From contig JAFLSV010000005.1 in the NCBI GenBank assembly GCA_022510785.1, forward strand, positions 18,940 through 82,939: 64,000 nucleotides of DNA, read 5' to 3'. Each line of letters opens with the position of its first letter. Within the stretch, counting starts at the first letter, position 1. Under the pieces are notes generated by a model that had not been told where the DNA came from, did not search any database, and was given only the letters and a program-made list of their open reading frames with translations. Of the stretch, positions 32,324-41,727 are shown in pieces. Made by a program: the position numbers and the translations under genes. This DNA is from Desulfovibrionaceae bacterium. Its GTDB lineage: Bacteria; Desulfobacterota; Desulfovibrionia; Desulfovibrionales; Desulfovibrionaceae.

Positions 32324-32881
32324 ATGGACACCATCAGGCTTGATTTTGCCCGGGACGCGAACTTTCTCCACGCCGTGGAGGAGGAGAGCGGCCAGAATCT
32401 TTCCACCTGCTACCAGTGCGGCAACTGCACGGCGGGCTGCCCCGGCGCGCAGTTCTATGATCGCCAGGTCAGCCAGATTATGCGCGCGGCCCAGCTGGGC
32501 CTCAAGGACGAGGCGCTGGGCAACCGCTCGCTGTGGCTCTGTCTTTCGTGCCAGACCTGCACGGCCCGCTGTCCCAACAACATCGACGTGGCCCGCGTCA
32601 TGGAGACCCTGCGCCACATGGCCCGGCGCGAGGGCAGGGTGCAGCACCGGCCCATCGAATCGTTCTGGAAGGCGTTTCTGGACACGGTGCGCCTGACCGG
32701 CCGTTCGTTTGAAATCGGTGTCATGGCCGACTACATGTTGCGCACAGGCCGGGGCTGGGGCAACATGGATATCGCCCCAACCGCGCTGGCCAAACGCAAA
32801 CTGCCCTTCCTGCCGCACCGCATTCAGGGACGGGATGAAGTGGCCCGCATCTTCAAGCGGTATGCGGAAAAAAGGAGTTAG
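32324..32881 (+). CDS. hdrC: Heterodisulfide reductase-like subunit HdrC
   Basis: An iron-sulfur subunit linking HdrA to HdrB. Two 4Fe-4S motifs are visible: CYQCGNCTAGCP near residue 28 and CLSCQTCTARCP near 72. At 185 residues it is of normal size. Soluble HdrABC complexes reduce disulfides, often by flavin-based electron bifurcation; in sulfate reducers the thiol partner is thought to be DsrC rather than CoM-CoB. ATG 32324 follows AAGGAA. It is the first gene of hdrC-hdrB-hdrA-flxCD-flxB-flxA. Confidence 0.93.
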   Translation: MDTIRLDFARDANFLHAVEEESGQNLSTCYQCGNCTAGCPGAQFYDRQVSQIMRAAQLGLKDEALGNRSLWLCLSCQTCTARCPNNIDVARVMETLRHMARREGRVQHRPIESFWKAFLDTVRLTGRSFEIGVMADYMLRTGRGWGNMDIAPTALAKRKLPFLPHRIQGRDEVARIFKRYAEKRS

Positions 32882-32884
32882 CCC

Positions 32885-33874
32885 GTGAAGTTCGCCTATT
32901 ATCCCGGGTGTTCCGGCGAAGGAACCTCCACCGAATACGAGGCCTCCACACGCGCCGTGTGCCGCGCCCTGGGGCTGGAATTTGCCGAAATCGAGGACTG
33001 GAACTGCTGCGGCTCCACCCCGGCTCACGCCATGGACACCGTGCTGTCCGGCGCGCTGGGCGCCCGCAACCTTATGCTGGCCGGCCGCGCGGGGGCCGGG
33101 GGCGTGGTGACCCCCTGTCCCAGCTGTCTCTCCAATCTCAAAATGGCCCGTCACCGCATGCGGGCCCCCGAATTCAAGGCCAGGGTGGACGAACTGCTCG
33201 ACGCGCCCACCCCGGCGCGCGAGGATGGTTCGGCTGATTTGCCCGACACCTTTTCGGTGCTTCAGGTTCTTCTGGAAGAGGTGGGGCTGGAGGCCATTGC
33301 CACCCGCGTGACCAACTCACTGGAAGGGCTGAAGGTCGCCACCTATTACGGCTGCCTGATGAGCCGCCCGGCCGAAATCATGAAGTTTGACGACCCCGAA
33401 AACCCCACGGCCATGGACAAGATCATGAGCGCTCTGGGAGCCGAGGTGGTGCCCTTTCCGCTCAAGACCGAATGCTGCGGCGCGGCCATGGGCGTGGCGC
33501 TGAAGGAAGTGACCTCCAGCCTGAGCGGCCGCATACTCGCGTCTGCCAAGGCCTTCGGGGCCGACGCCGTGGTGACGGCCTGCCCCCTGTGCCACATGAA
33601 TCTGGACTTGCGCCAGGGGCAGGCCGGGCGCGCCACAGGCATCGCGTTTGACATGCCTGTGTTTTATTATACCCAGCTCATGGCCCTGGCTTTCGGTCTG
33701 CCCGCCGCCTCGCTGAAGCTGGAAAAGCTGGCCGTCAGTCCCGGGCCTGTGCTCAAGAAGCTGGCGGATTGCCGGGCCGAAAAGGCGCGTGTCGCCGCTG
33801 AAGCCAAACAGGCCCAGGCGGAATCGGCCGCCAGGCCGGCCGAATCACACGAAGCCGGAGGAGCCGCGTCATGA
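32885..33874 (+). CDS. hdrB: Heterodisulfide reductase-like subunit HdrB
   Basis: Catalytic subunit with two CCG domains that ligate the noncubane 4Fe-4S clusters where disulfide is cleaved. The first domain has YYPGCSGEG, WNCCGSTPAHAM and TPCPSC; the second has YYGCLMSRP, ECCGAAMGVAL and TACPLCHMN. Both are complete. Residues 275-329 are an extra Ala/Glu/Lys-rich tail not needed by the family. Start is GTG 32885, 3 bp after hdrC; the stop overlaps hdrA by ATGA. Confidence 0.94.
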   Translation: MKFAYYPGCSGEGTSTEYEASTRAVCRALGLEFAEIEDWNCCGSTPAHAMDTVLSGALGARNLMLAGRAGAGGVVTPCPSCLSNLKMARHRMRAPEFKARVDELLDAPTPAREDGSADLPDTFSVLQVLLEEVGLEAIATRVTNSLEGLKVATYYGCLMSRPAEIMKFDDPENPTAMDKIMSALGAEVVPFPLKTECCGAAMGVALKEVTSSLSGRILASAKAFGADAVVTACPLCHMNLDLRQGQAGRATGIAFDMPVFYYTQLMALAFGLPAASLKLEKLAVSPGPVLKKLADCRAEKARVAAEAKQAQAESAARPAESHEAGGAAS

Positions 33875-35844
33875 AAATCGGCGTCTTTGTCTGTCATTGC
33901 GGCAGCAATATTGAAGCCACGGTGGATACCGCCGCGGTGGCGAAAATGGCCCTCGGCTACCCGGACGTGGCCTTTGCCACGGACTCCATGTACACCTGTT
34001 CGGAACCCGGGCAGGAGGGCATTGTTCAGGCCATCAGGGAGCACGGCCTGGACGGCGTGGTGGTGGCCTCGTGTTCGCCGCGCATGCACGAGCCCACCTT
34101 CCGCCGCACGGTGGAGCGGGCCGGGCTCAACCGATACATGTTTGAAATGGCCAATATCCGCGAGCATGTCTCGTGGATCGGCAAGGATCGCGAGGCCAAT
34201 ACCAACAAGGCCGCCGAACTGGTGCGCCTGGCGGTGGAAAAGCTGCGCCGCGACAGGCCCCTGCACGCCAAGCAGTTTGACGTGACCAAGCGTGTTCTGG
34301 TCATCGGCGGAGGCGTGGCCGGTATTCAGGCCGCCCTGGACGCCGCCGAGGGCGGCGTGGAAGTGGTCATGGTCGAGCGCGAAAGCACCATCGGCGGCAA
34401 GATGGCCAAGCTGGACAAGACCTTTCCCACCATCGACTGCTCCAGCTGCGTGCTGTCGCCCAAAATGGTGGACGTGGCCCAGAACCCCAATATCACGCTG
34501 TACGCCTACGCCGAGGTGGAGAGCATTTCGGGCTTTGTGGGCAATTTCACGGTGACCATCCGCAGGAAGGCCACCTATGTGGACTGGTCGCTGTGCACCG
34601 GCTGCGGTTCCTGCACGGAAAAATGCCCGTCCAGGCATACGCCCGACGCCTTCAACGAAAAGGTGGGCGAGACCACGGCCATCAATATCCCCTTCCCTCA
34701 GGCCATTCCCAAAAAGGCCGTCATCAATGCCGAGCACTGCCGCAAGCTGAAATCCGGCAAATGCGGCGTCTGCGCCAAGGTGTGCCCCACCGGGGCCATC
34801 CGCTACGACATGCAGGACGAACTTGTCACCGAACAGGTGGGCGCCATTATCGCGGCCACGGGCTATGATTTCATGGACTGGACCGTGCTTGGCGAATACG
34901 GCGGCGGCCGTCTGCCCGACGTGGTCACCAGCCTTCAGTACGAGCGCATGATGTCGGCCTCCGGCCCCACGGGCGGCCATATCCACCGCCCCTCGGACGG
35001 CAGGGAGCCCAAAAAGGTGGTGTTCATCCAGTGCGTGGGCTCGCGGGATCGATCCATTGACCGGCCGTACTGCTCCGGCTTCTGCTGCATGTACACGGCC
35101 AAGCAGGCCATCCTGACCCGGGATCACATCCCGGATTCCCAGGCCTTTGTCTTTTATATGGATATCCGCGCGCCGGGCAAGATGTACGACGAATTCACCC
35201 GCCGGGCCATAGAGGAATACGGCGTCAACTATGTGCGGGGCCGCGTGTCGGCCATTCAGCCCGCCATGCGGCCCGATGGCAGCATGGGCTATATCGTGCG
35301 CGGCGCCGACACCCTGCTGGGACAGCAGGTGGAGGTGGACGCCGATCTGGTGGTGCTGGCCGTAGGCATCGAGGGTTCGCGCGGGGCGGGCCATCTGGCC
35401 GAAACCCTGCGCATTTCGTACGACAAGTACGGCTTTTTCATGGAGCGGCACGTCAAGCTGGCCCCGGTGGAGACCAATACCGCCGGCGTGTATCTGGCGG
35501 GCGTGTGCCAGGGAGCCAAGGACATTCCCGCTTCCGTGGCCCAGGGCAGCGCGGCGGCGGCCAAGGTTCTGTCCCTGTTCTCCAAGCCCAAGCTGGAGAA
35601 CGACCCGCAGATTTCCGTAGTGGACATCAAGCGCTGCGTCGGGTGCGGCAAGTGCATCAGGGTGTGCCCGTATCAGGCCATCAAGGAAACGGTCATCCGG
35701 GGCGAAACCAAGGCCGAGGTGGTGGAAACCGTGTGCCAGGGCTGCGGCCTGTGCACGGCTACCTGCCCGCAGGGGGCCATTCAGGTGGCCCATTTTACCG
35801 ACAATCAGATTCTTGCGGAGGTTAACGCCCTATGTCTGTCCTGA
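33871..35844 (+). CDS. hdrA: Heterodisulfide reductase-like subunit HdrA
   Basis: The flavin-containing electron hub, 657 residues. An N-terminal domain with IGVFVCHCGSNI is followed by FAD-binding VLVIGGGVAGIQAALDAAEG. Ferredoxin clusters are CTGCGSCTEKCP and CGVCAKVCP, with two more at the C-terminus (CVGCGKCIRVCPYQA, CQGCGLCTATCPQG). DCSSCVLSPKM is the conserved HdrA cysteine segment. All sites expected for bifurcating HdrA are present. Its end overlaps the flxCD start by 13 nt. Confidence 0.95.
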   Translation: MKIGVFVCHCGSNIEATVDTAAVAKMALGYPDVAFATDSMYTCSEPGQEGIVQAIREHGLDGVVVASCSPRMHEPTFRRTVERAGLNRYMFEMANIREHVSWIGKDREANTNKAAELVRLAVEKLRRDRPLHAKQFDVTKRVLVIGGGVAGIQAALDAAEGGVEVVMVERESTIGGKMAKLDKTFPTIDCSSCVLSPKMVDVAQNPNITLYAYAEVESISGFVGNFTVTIRRKATYVDWSLCTGCGSCTEKCPSRHTPDAFNEKVGETTAINIPFPQAIPKKAVINAEHCRKLKSGKCGVCAKVCPTGAIRYDMQDELVTEQVGAIIAATGYDFMDWTVLGEYGGGRLPDVVTSLQYERMMSASGPTGGHIHRPSDGREPKKVVFIQCVGSRDRSIDRPYCSGFCCMYTAKQAILTRDHIPDSQAFVFYMDIRAPGKMYDEFTRRAIEEYGVNYVRGRVSAIQPAMRPDGSMGYIVRGADTLLGQQVEVDADLVVLAVGIEGSRGAGHLAETLRISYDKYGFFMERHVKLAPVETNTAGVYLAGVCQGAKDIPASVAQGSAAAAKVLSLFSKPKLENDPQISVVDIKRCVGCGKCIRVCPYQAIKETVIRGETKAEVVETVCQGCGLCTATCPQGAIQVAHFTDNQILAEVNALCLS

Positions 35845-37319
35845 CCGGCAAAGAGCTCCGTATTGTGGGCTTTCTGTGCAACTGGTGTTCCTACGGCGGG
35901 GCGGATACGGCGGGGACGGCCCGCGCCGCCCAGCCCACGGATCTGCGCATCATCCGCGTGCCCTGTTCGGGCCGCGTCAATCCCCTGTTTGTCCTGAAAG
36001 CCCTGATGCACGGCGCGGATGGTGTGCTGGTGTCGGGCTGCCACCCGCGCGACTGCCATTATTCCTCGGGCAACTTCTACGCCCGGCGGCGTCTGGAGAT
36101 GCTCAAGGATTTTCTGCCCATCGTGGGCATTGATCCCGAGCGCTTTGAGTACACCTGGGTTTCGGCCTCGGAAGGCCAGCGCTGGAAGGAAGTGGTCACC
36201 AGCTTCACCGACCGCATCCACAGGCTGGGGCCCGCGCCCCGCTGGGCGGACATTAAGCCCCGTTACGATCTGCCCTTCAACCAGCCCGAAAAACTGCTGG
36301 AACCCATCCGGCCCCTGGGTTGCGGGGAAAATCCCTCGCTGGGCGAACTGAAGCAGGCCATCAGGGACGCCCTTGCCGCCAAGCCCGGCGCCGATGGCCG
36401 CAAGCTGGAAGGCGTGCTGGGCTGGAAGCGCGGCTTTGACGCCGTCCATGCCGAGCCTGTTTTTATGCAAACCCCGGAAGACGTGGACGAGCTGGTCTGG
36501 GGGCCCTTCAACGTACACAACCTGGCCAACTTCCTGCCCCAGTACAAGGGCCGCAAAATAGGCGTGGTGGTCAAGGGCTGCGACAGCAAGGGGCTTATTG
36601 AGCTTTTGGCCGAGGATTTGATCAAGCGCGACGACGTGGTGATTTTCGGCATGGGCTGCAACGGCACGGTGAGCGAGTCGCGCATCCGGGCCCGCCTGCC
36701 GGAAAACGCGGTCATCGAGGCCGCGCGGGGCCAGGGGGCCACCCTGGTGGTCAGCGCGTCGGGGCAGGACTTTGAACTGCCCATGAAGGATCTGGCTCAG
36801 GACAAGTGCCGCCAGTGCGTCAAGCCCAACGCGCTCGTTTCGGATCGGTTCGTCGGCCGGCCCGTGACCGAGCCGGAGGCCCCGGCGGATGATCGCTCCG
36901 GCGCGCTGCGCTTCCTGGATGATCTCACGCTGGAAGAGCGCATGGGCTTCTGGAAAGGCCAGATGGAGCGCTGCATCCGCTGCTACGCCTGCCGCAGCGC
37001 CTGTCCCATGTGCGTGTGCCGCGACCACTGCGTGTCCGACAGCCGCGATCCCCAATGGCTCACGCAGGATGACGACGTGCTGCAGAAGATGTTCTTCCAG
37101 CTCATCCACGCCCAGCATCTGGCCGGGCGCTGCACGGGCTGCGGCGAATGCCAGCGGGCCTGCCCCATGGGCATTCCGGTGTTCGCGCTCAAGCAGCAGT
37201 TCAGCCGCATGATCAAGAATGTCTTCGGGTACGCCGCGGGCATGGATCCCACCGCCACGCCGCCGTTGCTGACCTATCAGGTGGAAGAACCGAATATCAA
37301 GGAGCGCGAACTGTCATGA
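35832..37319 (+). CDS. Fused MvhD-type and iron-sulfur subunit (FlxD-FlxC fusion)
   Basis: Residues 1-135 form an MvhD domain (FLCNWCSYGGADTAGTAR, VPCSGRVNPLFVL, VSGCHPRDCHYSSGN), which in methanogens delivers electrons from hydrogenase to HdrA through a 2Fe-2S cluster. The rest resembles the Flx iron-sulfur subunit: DKCRQCVKPN, CIRCYACRSACPMCVCRDHC and CTGCGECQRACPMG, plus a long central domain. FlxC and FlxD are described as separate proteins in the family, so this is read as a natural fusion; there is no frameshift sign. Start ATG 35832 overlaps hdrA, and the stop overlaps flxB (ATGA). Confidence 0.88.
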   Translation: MSVLTGKELRIVGFLCNWCSYGGADTAGTARAAQPTDLRIIRVPCSGRVNPLFVLKALMHGADGVLVSGCHPRDCHYSSGNFYARRRLEMLKDFLPIVGIDPERFEYTWVSASEGQRWKEVVTSFTDRIHRLGPAPRWADIKPRYDLPFNQPEKLLEPIRPLGCGENPSLGELKQAIRDALAAKPGADGRKLEGVLGWKRGFDAVHAEPVFMQTPEDVDELVWGPFNVHNLANFLPQYKGRKIGVVVKGCDSKGLIELLAEDLIKRDDVVIFGMGCNGTVSESRIRARLPENAVIEAARGQGATLVVSASGQDFELPMKDLAQDKCRQCVKPNALVSDRFVGRPVTEPEAPADDRSGALRFLDDLTLEERMGFWKGQMERCIRCYACRSACPMCVCRDHCVSDSRDPQWLTQDDDVLQKMFFQLIHAQHLAGRCTGCGECQRACPMGIPVFALKQQFSRMIKNVFGYAAGMDPTATPPLLTYQVEEPNIKERELS

Positions 37320-38461
37320 GCAGCCTCCGCTTTGCCACGCCCGACGCCCTTCTTGGCTGGCTGAAAAAACTGGCCGCGGAATACCGTGTGCTGGCTCCCC
37401 GCCAGGAAGGCCCCAGCGTGCTCTTTCGTCCCTATGCGGCCGCCGATCTGGACGGCGTAAGCGACCCCGCCGCCCTGCTGCGCCGGGCCACCGCCTCGCC
37501 CAAGGGGGCCATGGCGCCCCACAGCGAAACCCTGGTGCGCTTTTCGGCCACCAAGGACGAGCAGGATCCGGCCAAACTCAACGTCGGTCTTGACGCCCCC
37601 TGCCAGGCGGAGCCCACCGTGCTGTTCGGGCTGCGTCCCTGCGACGCGCGGGGCTTTGTGGTGCTTGACCGGCCTTACACGAGCGGCTCGTTCAAGGATC
37701 CGTATTACGCGGCCCGGCGTGAGGCCACGATCATCGTCACCCAGGCCTGTCCCGCGGCCGCTCCCACCTGCTTCTGCCACTGGACGGGCAGTCACCCCGC
37801 CGACAGCGAAGGCTCGGATCTGCTGTTCACCGCTGTGGACGGCGGCTATGTTTTTGAGGCCGTCAGCGACAGGGGGCGGGCACTTCTGGAGTCCTCGGGC
37901 TTTGCCGATGCCGGTGACAGGCAGGCCGCCGTGGAAGAAGCCCATGCCAGGGCGGCCGGGTCTCTGTGCCCGCCTTCCGGATTGGAGGACATCCCGGCCA
38001 GGGTGGCCGCCCGCTTCACGGACAGCGAGTTCTGGATCAGGCACACCGCCAAGTGTCTGTCCTGCGGGGCCTGCACCTACCTGTGCCCCACCTGCCAGTG
38101 CTTTACCATTACTGACGAGGGCTCGCCCCTGGAAGGCCGCCGCCTGCGCAGCTGGGATTCATGCATGTCGCCCCAGTTCACGCTGGAAACCAGCGGCCAC
38201 AATCCCCGGGCGGAAAAATTCAAGCGCATGCGCAACCGCATCAGCCACAAGTTCAGCTATTACCCGCAGTCCTATGACGGGGCCTATTCCTGCGTGGGCT
38301 GCGGCCGCTGCGTGGTCAGCTGTCCGGTGTCGCTGGACATCCGGCAGGTGGTGGCGGACGCGGTGAAGGGCGCGCCCGGCGTGAACAGTGACGCCGCCCC
38401 TGCTCCGGCTGCCAAACCGGCCAAAGCCAAAAGCGCCAAAAAGTCTTCGGGTAAGGAGTGA
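37316..38461 (+). CDS. FlxB-type iron-sulfur protein
   Basis: A 381-residue soluble subunit resembling the AsrA/hydrogenase-beta group. About 240 residues without clusters (FGLRPCDARGF is a typical block) are followed by two 4Fe-4S motifs, CLSCGACTYLCPTCQC and CVGCGRCVVSCP. The last 35 residues are Ala/Lys-rich. It should link the NADH-oxidising FlxA flavin to FlxCD and HdrA. ATG 37316 overlaps the previous stop, so translation is coupled. Confidence 0.88.
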   Translation: MSSLRFATPDALLGWLKKLAAEYRVLAPRQEGPSVLFRPYAAADLDGVSDPAALLRRATASPKGAMAPHSETLVRFSATKDEQDPAKLNVGLDAPCQAEPTVLFGLRPCDARGFVVLDRPYTSGSFKDPYYAARREATIIVTQACPAAAPTCFCHWTGSHPADSEGSDLLFTAVDGGYVFEAVSDRGRALLESSGFADAGDRQAAVEEAHARAAGSLCPPSGLEDIPARVAARFTDSEFWIRHTAKCLSCGACTYLCPTCQCFTITDEGSPLEGRRLRSWDSCMSPQFTLETSGHNPRAEKFKRMRNRISHKFSYYPQSYDGAYSCVGCGRCVVSCPVSLDIRQVVADAVKGAPGVNSDAAPAPAAKPAKAKSAKKSSGKE

Positions 38462-38463
38462 TC

Positions 38464-39318
38464 ATGAGCGAGCATCAGTGCACCTGCGGCCACAAGAACC
38501 CTTACCTGCCGGAACTTGCCACGGTGGTGGAAACGGTGCAGGAAACTCCCACCATCAAGTCCATCCGCGTGCGCTTCGACAGTGACGAAGCATGGGAAAA
38601 GTTCAGCTATCAGCCGGGTCAGGTGGGGCAGCTGTCCGTGTTTGGCGCGGGCGAATCCACCTTTGTCATCAATACGCCGCCCTCGTGCCGGGACTACCTG
38701 CAGTTTTCGGTGCTCCGGGCGGGCGAGGTGACGAATGCCATCCACAAGCTCCAGGCCGGGGACAAGGTGGGCGTGCGCGCTCCCCTGGGCAACTGGTTCC
38801 CTTATGAGCAGTGGAAGGGCAAAAACGTATTTTTCGTGGGCGGCGGCATCGGTATGGCTCCCATCCGCACCATTTTGCTGCACCTTTTGGAAAACGCCGG
38901 GGATTACGGGCAGATCAGCCTGCTGTACGGGGCCAAGTCGCCTGCGGACATGGCCTTTCAGGCCGATTTGCCCGGCTGGCTGAAGCACCCCCATCTCAAG
39001 ACCACCCTGACCATCGATAGTCCCGCCGAGGGGTGGCCGCACAAGGTGGGGCTTATTCCCAACGTGCTCAAGGAACTGGCCCCCAGCCCGGACAATACCA
39101 TTGCCGCGCTGTGCGGGCCGCCCATCATGATCAGGTTTACCCTGGCGGCGTTCCGTGAACTGGGCTTTCAGGACGAAAACATCGTCACCACGCTGGAGAG
39201 GCGCATGAAGTGCGGCATAGGCATCTGCGGCCGCTGCAACATCGGCGGCAAGTATGTGTGCCTGGACGGCCCGGTGTTCACGCAGGCCCAGCTCAACGAG
39301 CTTCCGCCGGAAATGTAG
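38464..39318 (+). CDS. FlxA-type FAD/NAD(P)H oxidoreductase subunit
   Basis: A 284-residue subunit of the ferredoxin-reductase/PyrK type. FVINTPPS replaces the usual FAD-binding RxYS. NAD binding is by VGGGIGMAPIRT, and the C-terminal MKCGIGICGRCNIGGKYVC holds four Cys for a 2Fe-2S cluster. It is expected to take electrons from NADH. ATG 38464 is chosen for AAGGAG 5 nt upstream rather than GTG 38458. It is the last gene of the operon; a hairpin follows at 39390. Confidence 0.9.
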   Translation: MSEHQCTCGHKNPYLPELATVVETVQETPTIKSIRVRFDSDEAWEKFSYQPGQVGQLSVFGAGESTFVINTPPSCRDYLQFSVLRAGEVTNAIHKLQAGDKVGVRAPLGNWFPYEQWKGKNVFFVGGGIGMAPIRTILLHLLENAGDYGQISLLYGAKSPADMAFQADLPGWLKHPHLKTTLTIDSPAEGWPHKVGLIPNVLKELAPSPDNTIAALCGPPIMIRFTLAAFRELGFQDENIVTTLERRMKCGIGICGRCNIGGKYVCLDGPVFTQAQLNELPPEM

Positions 39319-39389
39319 GCTCACGGAGCCTGCGCCTGGGCGGCGTGATGGCGGCCTGTGCTGACAACGCCGCTCCCATTAAGTCAGGC

Positions 39390-39445
39390 GCCCCGCTGAC
39401 GGGGGATACTTCCTTGCGAAGCGTTCCCCCGCCGGCGGGGCGTTT
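39390..39445 (+). terminator. Composite hairpin after the hdr-flx operon
   Basis: Outer stem GCCCCGC (39390-39396) with GCGGGGC (39435-39441), inner stem CGGGGGA with TCCCCCG, followed by GTTT. It lies about 70 bp after the flxA stop and also downstream of the convergent PfkB gene, so it may serve both. Confidence 0.6.
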
Positions 39446-39464
39446 GCGTCAGAATGCCCGCGCT

Positions 39465-40418
39465 CTACCAGCTCAGCGCGGGGAAGGGGCCAAAAGCGGC
39501 CTCGTAGCGCTTCACAAAGCTTTCCCTGCTGAAGCTGTGTTCCTGCGTGCCGTATTGTTCAACACAGAAGCTGGCGCACACCGTGCCCATTCTGGCCGCG
39601 GTCTCCATGTCCAGCCCGGCGTGCAGCGCCTTGAGCAGCCCGCCCCGGTAGGAGTCGCCCGCCCCTGTGGGATCGGCCACACGGGGCACGCTGATGGGGG
39701 CGATGCGGCGGGGTGCGTCCCAGTCCCGGCGCGCCACTTCGGAACCTTCGCCGCCGAGGGTGGTGATGAGGCAGCCCACGCGCTCCAGCATTTGCGCCCT
39801 GGTCAGCCCGGTCATGGTGCCGATGAGTTCAATTTCATAGTCGTTGCCGATGAGCAGCGCCGCGCCGCTGAAGCCTTCCAGCAGGGCCTCGGGCGTGAGC
39901 GCGGGCACCTGCTGGCCGGGGTCGAAGATATACGGCGTTCTGGTGTCACGGTACAGGGCGGGCAGGGCGCGCATATCCTCCACATTGCCGGGGCCCACCA
40001 GGGCCCAGTCTCCGGCCGCGCACTTCGGATACAGGGCCGGATCGCAGGGGGTGTTCATGGCGGCCGGACTGAAGCCGGTAATCTGGTTGCCCTTTTTGTC
40101 CGTGATGATATAGGCGCAGGCCGTCAGGCTTTCTTCCAGGCGGCGAATGCCCGCCAGCGATATGCCCAGGGCCTCCAGTGCCCTGTCATAGCCCGTGAAG
40201 TCCCTGCCCACACAGGTGTAAATACACGGTTTTTCTTTCAGAAGGGCCAGGGTATAGGCGATATTTCCGGCCGTGCCTCCCCGTTTTTCCTCAATGTGGT
40301 CGATGAGGAAGCAGACATTGAGGCTGTGCAGTTTTTCCGGCAGCAGGTGGTCTTCAAAGTGGCCGGGAAAGGTCATGATGCGGTCATAGGCGACGGATCC
40401 GGAAAGATGGATGGACAT
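39465..40418 (-). CDS. PfkB-family sugar/nucleoside kinase
   Basis: A 317-residue ribokinase-like kinase. GGTAGNIAYTLALL is the N-terminal PfkB signature and DPTGAGDSYRGGLLKAL the C-terminal one, with the catalytic Asp in GAGD. SGSVAYDRIMTFPGHF at the start resembles adenosine kinase-like members, but substrates in this family cannot be read from motifs. ATG 40418 follows GGAG; the longer upstream frame is rejected. It is 11 bp downstream of cutA on the same strand. Confidence 0.9.
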   Translation of the reverse strand: MSIHLSGSVAYDRIMTFPGHFEDHLLPEKLHSLNVCFLIDHIEEKRGGTAGNIAYTLALLKEKPCIYTCVGRDFTGYDRALEALGISLAGIRRLEESLTACAYIITDKKGNQITGFSPAAMNTPCDPALYPKCAAGDWALVGPGNVEDMRALPALYRDTRTPYIFDPGQQVPALTPEALLEGFSGAALLIGNDYEIELIGTMTGLTRAQMLERVGCLITTLGGEGSEVARRDWDAPRRIAPISVPRVADPTGAGDSYRGGLLKALHAGLDMETAARMGTVCASFCVEQYGTQEHSFSRESFVKRYEAAFGPFPALSW

Positions 40419-40429
40419 AAGCGCTCCGC

Positions 40430-40759
40430 TCAGGCAAGGGTTGCGGGCCGGGTGGATTCCTCCACCCAGGCGAGGAATTCGGGATCTCCGGCCGCCAGGG
40501 GCAGGGCGACCACGCACGGCGTTTCATAGCTGTGCAGGCGGCGCACCGCGCGGTTCAGCGCGGCGAAGCGGTCTTCCATGGTTTTGGCGATGAGCACGGT
40601 CTCCTGGCTGTCTTCCCGCTTTCCCTTCCACAGATAGAGGGAACGCACGGGCGAGGACAGGATGTTGACGCAGGCCGCCAGGCGTTCGTTCAGCAGGGCC
40701 TGGCCGATGCGCTCCGCCTCGTCGGGCGAGGAACAGGTGATATACACGAAAAGGGCCAT
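40430..40759 (-). CDS. cutA: CutA-family divalent-cation tolerance protein
   Basis: A 109-residue trimeric protein related to PII. VYITCSSPDEAERIGQALLN, ERLAACVNIL and YLWKGKREDSQETVLIAKT are signature blocks. The name comes from copper tolerance in Escherichia coli; the true role is still unclear. ATG 40759 is chosen for CAGGAGG; the frame continues open upstream but with no start support. It probably forms a two-gene operon with the PfkB kinase. Confidence 0.93.
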   Translation of the reverse strand: MALFVYITCSSPDEAERIGQALLNERLAACVNILSSPVRSLYLWKGKREDSQETVLIAKTMEDRFAALNRAVRRLHSYETPCVVALPLAAGDPEFLAWVEESTRPATLA

Positions 40760-41040
40760 GGGGCCTCCTGGGTGGGGGATGCGGACACGGCGCGGAGCAA
40801 ACGGGCCGGCGCCAGATATCCCGCGGGGAAACGACACGGGCATCACTGTACCGGGCGCCCGGCATCTTGACAAGCGGCTTTGCGCGCAGCATGGCCCGCC
40901 TGTTCCCGCAGCGGGGACAGGGTGCGGACTGGCGGGACAGGTTTTCTTGCCCAATGGCGGCTTCTGTGGCACAAACAAGCCATGCATCCGGTTGAGCCGC
41001 CGCCGTTCAGGCGGAGGGCACGCCATGGCGGGGGAAGGGT
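40760..41040. other. Divergent intergenic region between cutA and nth
   Basis: About 280 bp with no coding evidence. Both promoters must lie here, but I could not assign boxes. GC-rich inverted words (TTCCCGC...GCGGGGA near 40902-40917) form a possible hairpin. Confidence 0.35.
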
Positions 41041-41715
41041 ATGAAAAAAGCAGGCGAAGCTGAAAGAAGAGCACGCGCGGCCGAGGTGCTGGCCCGGCTC
41101 GCGCGGCGCTATCCCCGGCCCGGAACCATGCTGGAGCACAGCAACGCATGGGAACTTCTGGTAGCGACCGTGCTGGCCGCCCAGTGCACGGACGCCCGGG
41201 TCAATACCATAACGCCCGTTTTCTTTCAGCGCTGGCCCACCCCCCAGGCGCTGCTTTCCGCCACGCAGGAAGAAGTGGAGTCCGTGATCCGGCCCACGGG
41301 CTTTTACCACAACAAGGCCAGAAATCTGCTGGGCGCGGCCAGGCGCGTGACGCACGAGCACGGGGGCGAGGTGCCGCGCACCCTGGCCGAACTGGTGCAG
41401 GTGCCCGGTGTGGCCCGCAAAACGGCCAATGTGGTGCTGTGGGGCGCCTATGGCATCAATGAGGGTCTGGCCGTGGACACGCACGTCAAGCGTATTTCTT
41501 ACCGGCTCGCCCTCACGGATAACACGGATCCCGTGCGCATTGAGCGGGATTTGATGAAAATTTTTCCCCGCGATTCGTGGGGAGACGTGAATCATCGACT
41601 GGTCTGGTTCGGACGCGACGTGTGCGACGCCCGCAAACCCCGGTGCGGAGACTGTGACATGGCGGATCTGTGCCCGCGCCGGGATGTGAAAAAAACGGCA
41701 CCTCCCCGTCCCTGA
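41041..41715 (+). CDS. nth: Endonuclease III
   Basis: DNA glycosylase/AP lyase that removes oxidised pyrimidines. The helix-hairpin-helix LVQVPGVARKTANVVLWGAY carries the catalytic Lys, VDTHVKRISYRLAL the catalytic Asp, and the C-terminal CDARKPRCGDCDMADLC binds the 4Fe-4S cluster with the exact C-x6-C-x2-C-x5-C spacing. At 224 residues it is of standard length. The start is ATG 41041. The epimerase gene follows 12 bp later. Confidence 0.95.
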   Translation: MKKAGEAERRARAAEVLARLARRYPRPGTMLEHSNAWELLVATVLAAQCTDARVNTITPVFFQRWPTPQALLSATQEEVESVIRPTGFYHNKARNLLGAARRVTHEHGGEVPRTLAELVQVPGVARKTANVVLWGAYGINEGLAVDTHVKRISYRLALTDNTDPVRIERDLMKIFPRDSWGDVNHRLVWFGRDVCDARKPRCGDCDMADLCPRRDVKKTAPPRP

Positions 41716-41727
41716 ACCGAGGAATCT

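Noticed and set aside
33667..35793. 708-codon minus-strand frame opposite hdrB/hdrA
   Set aside because: The sense strand encodes complete HdrB and HdrA; the reverse frame is compositional only.
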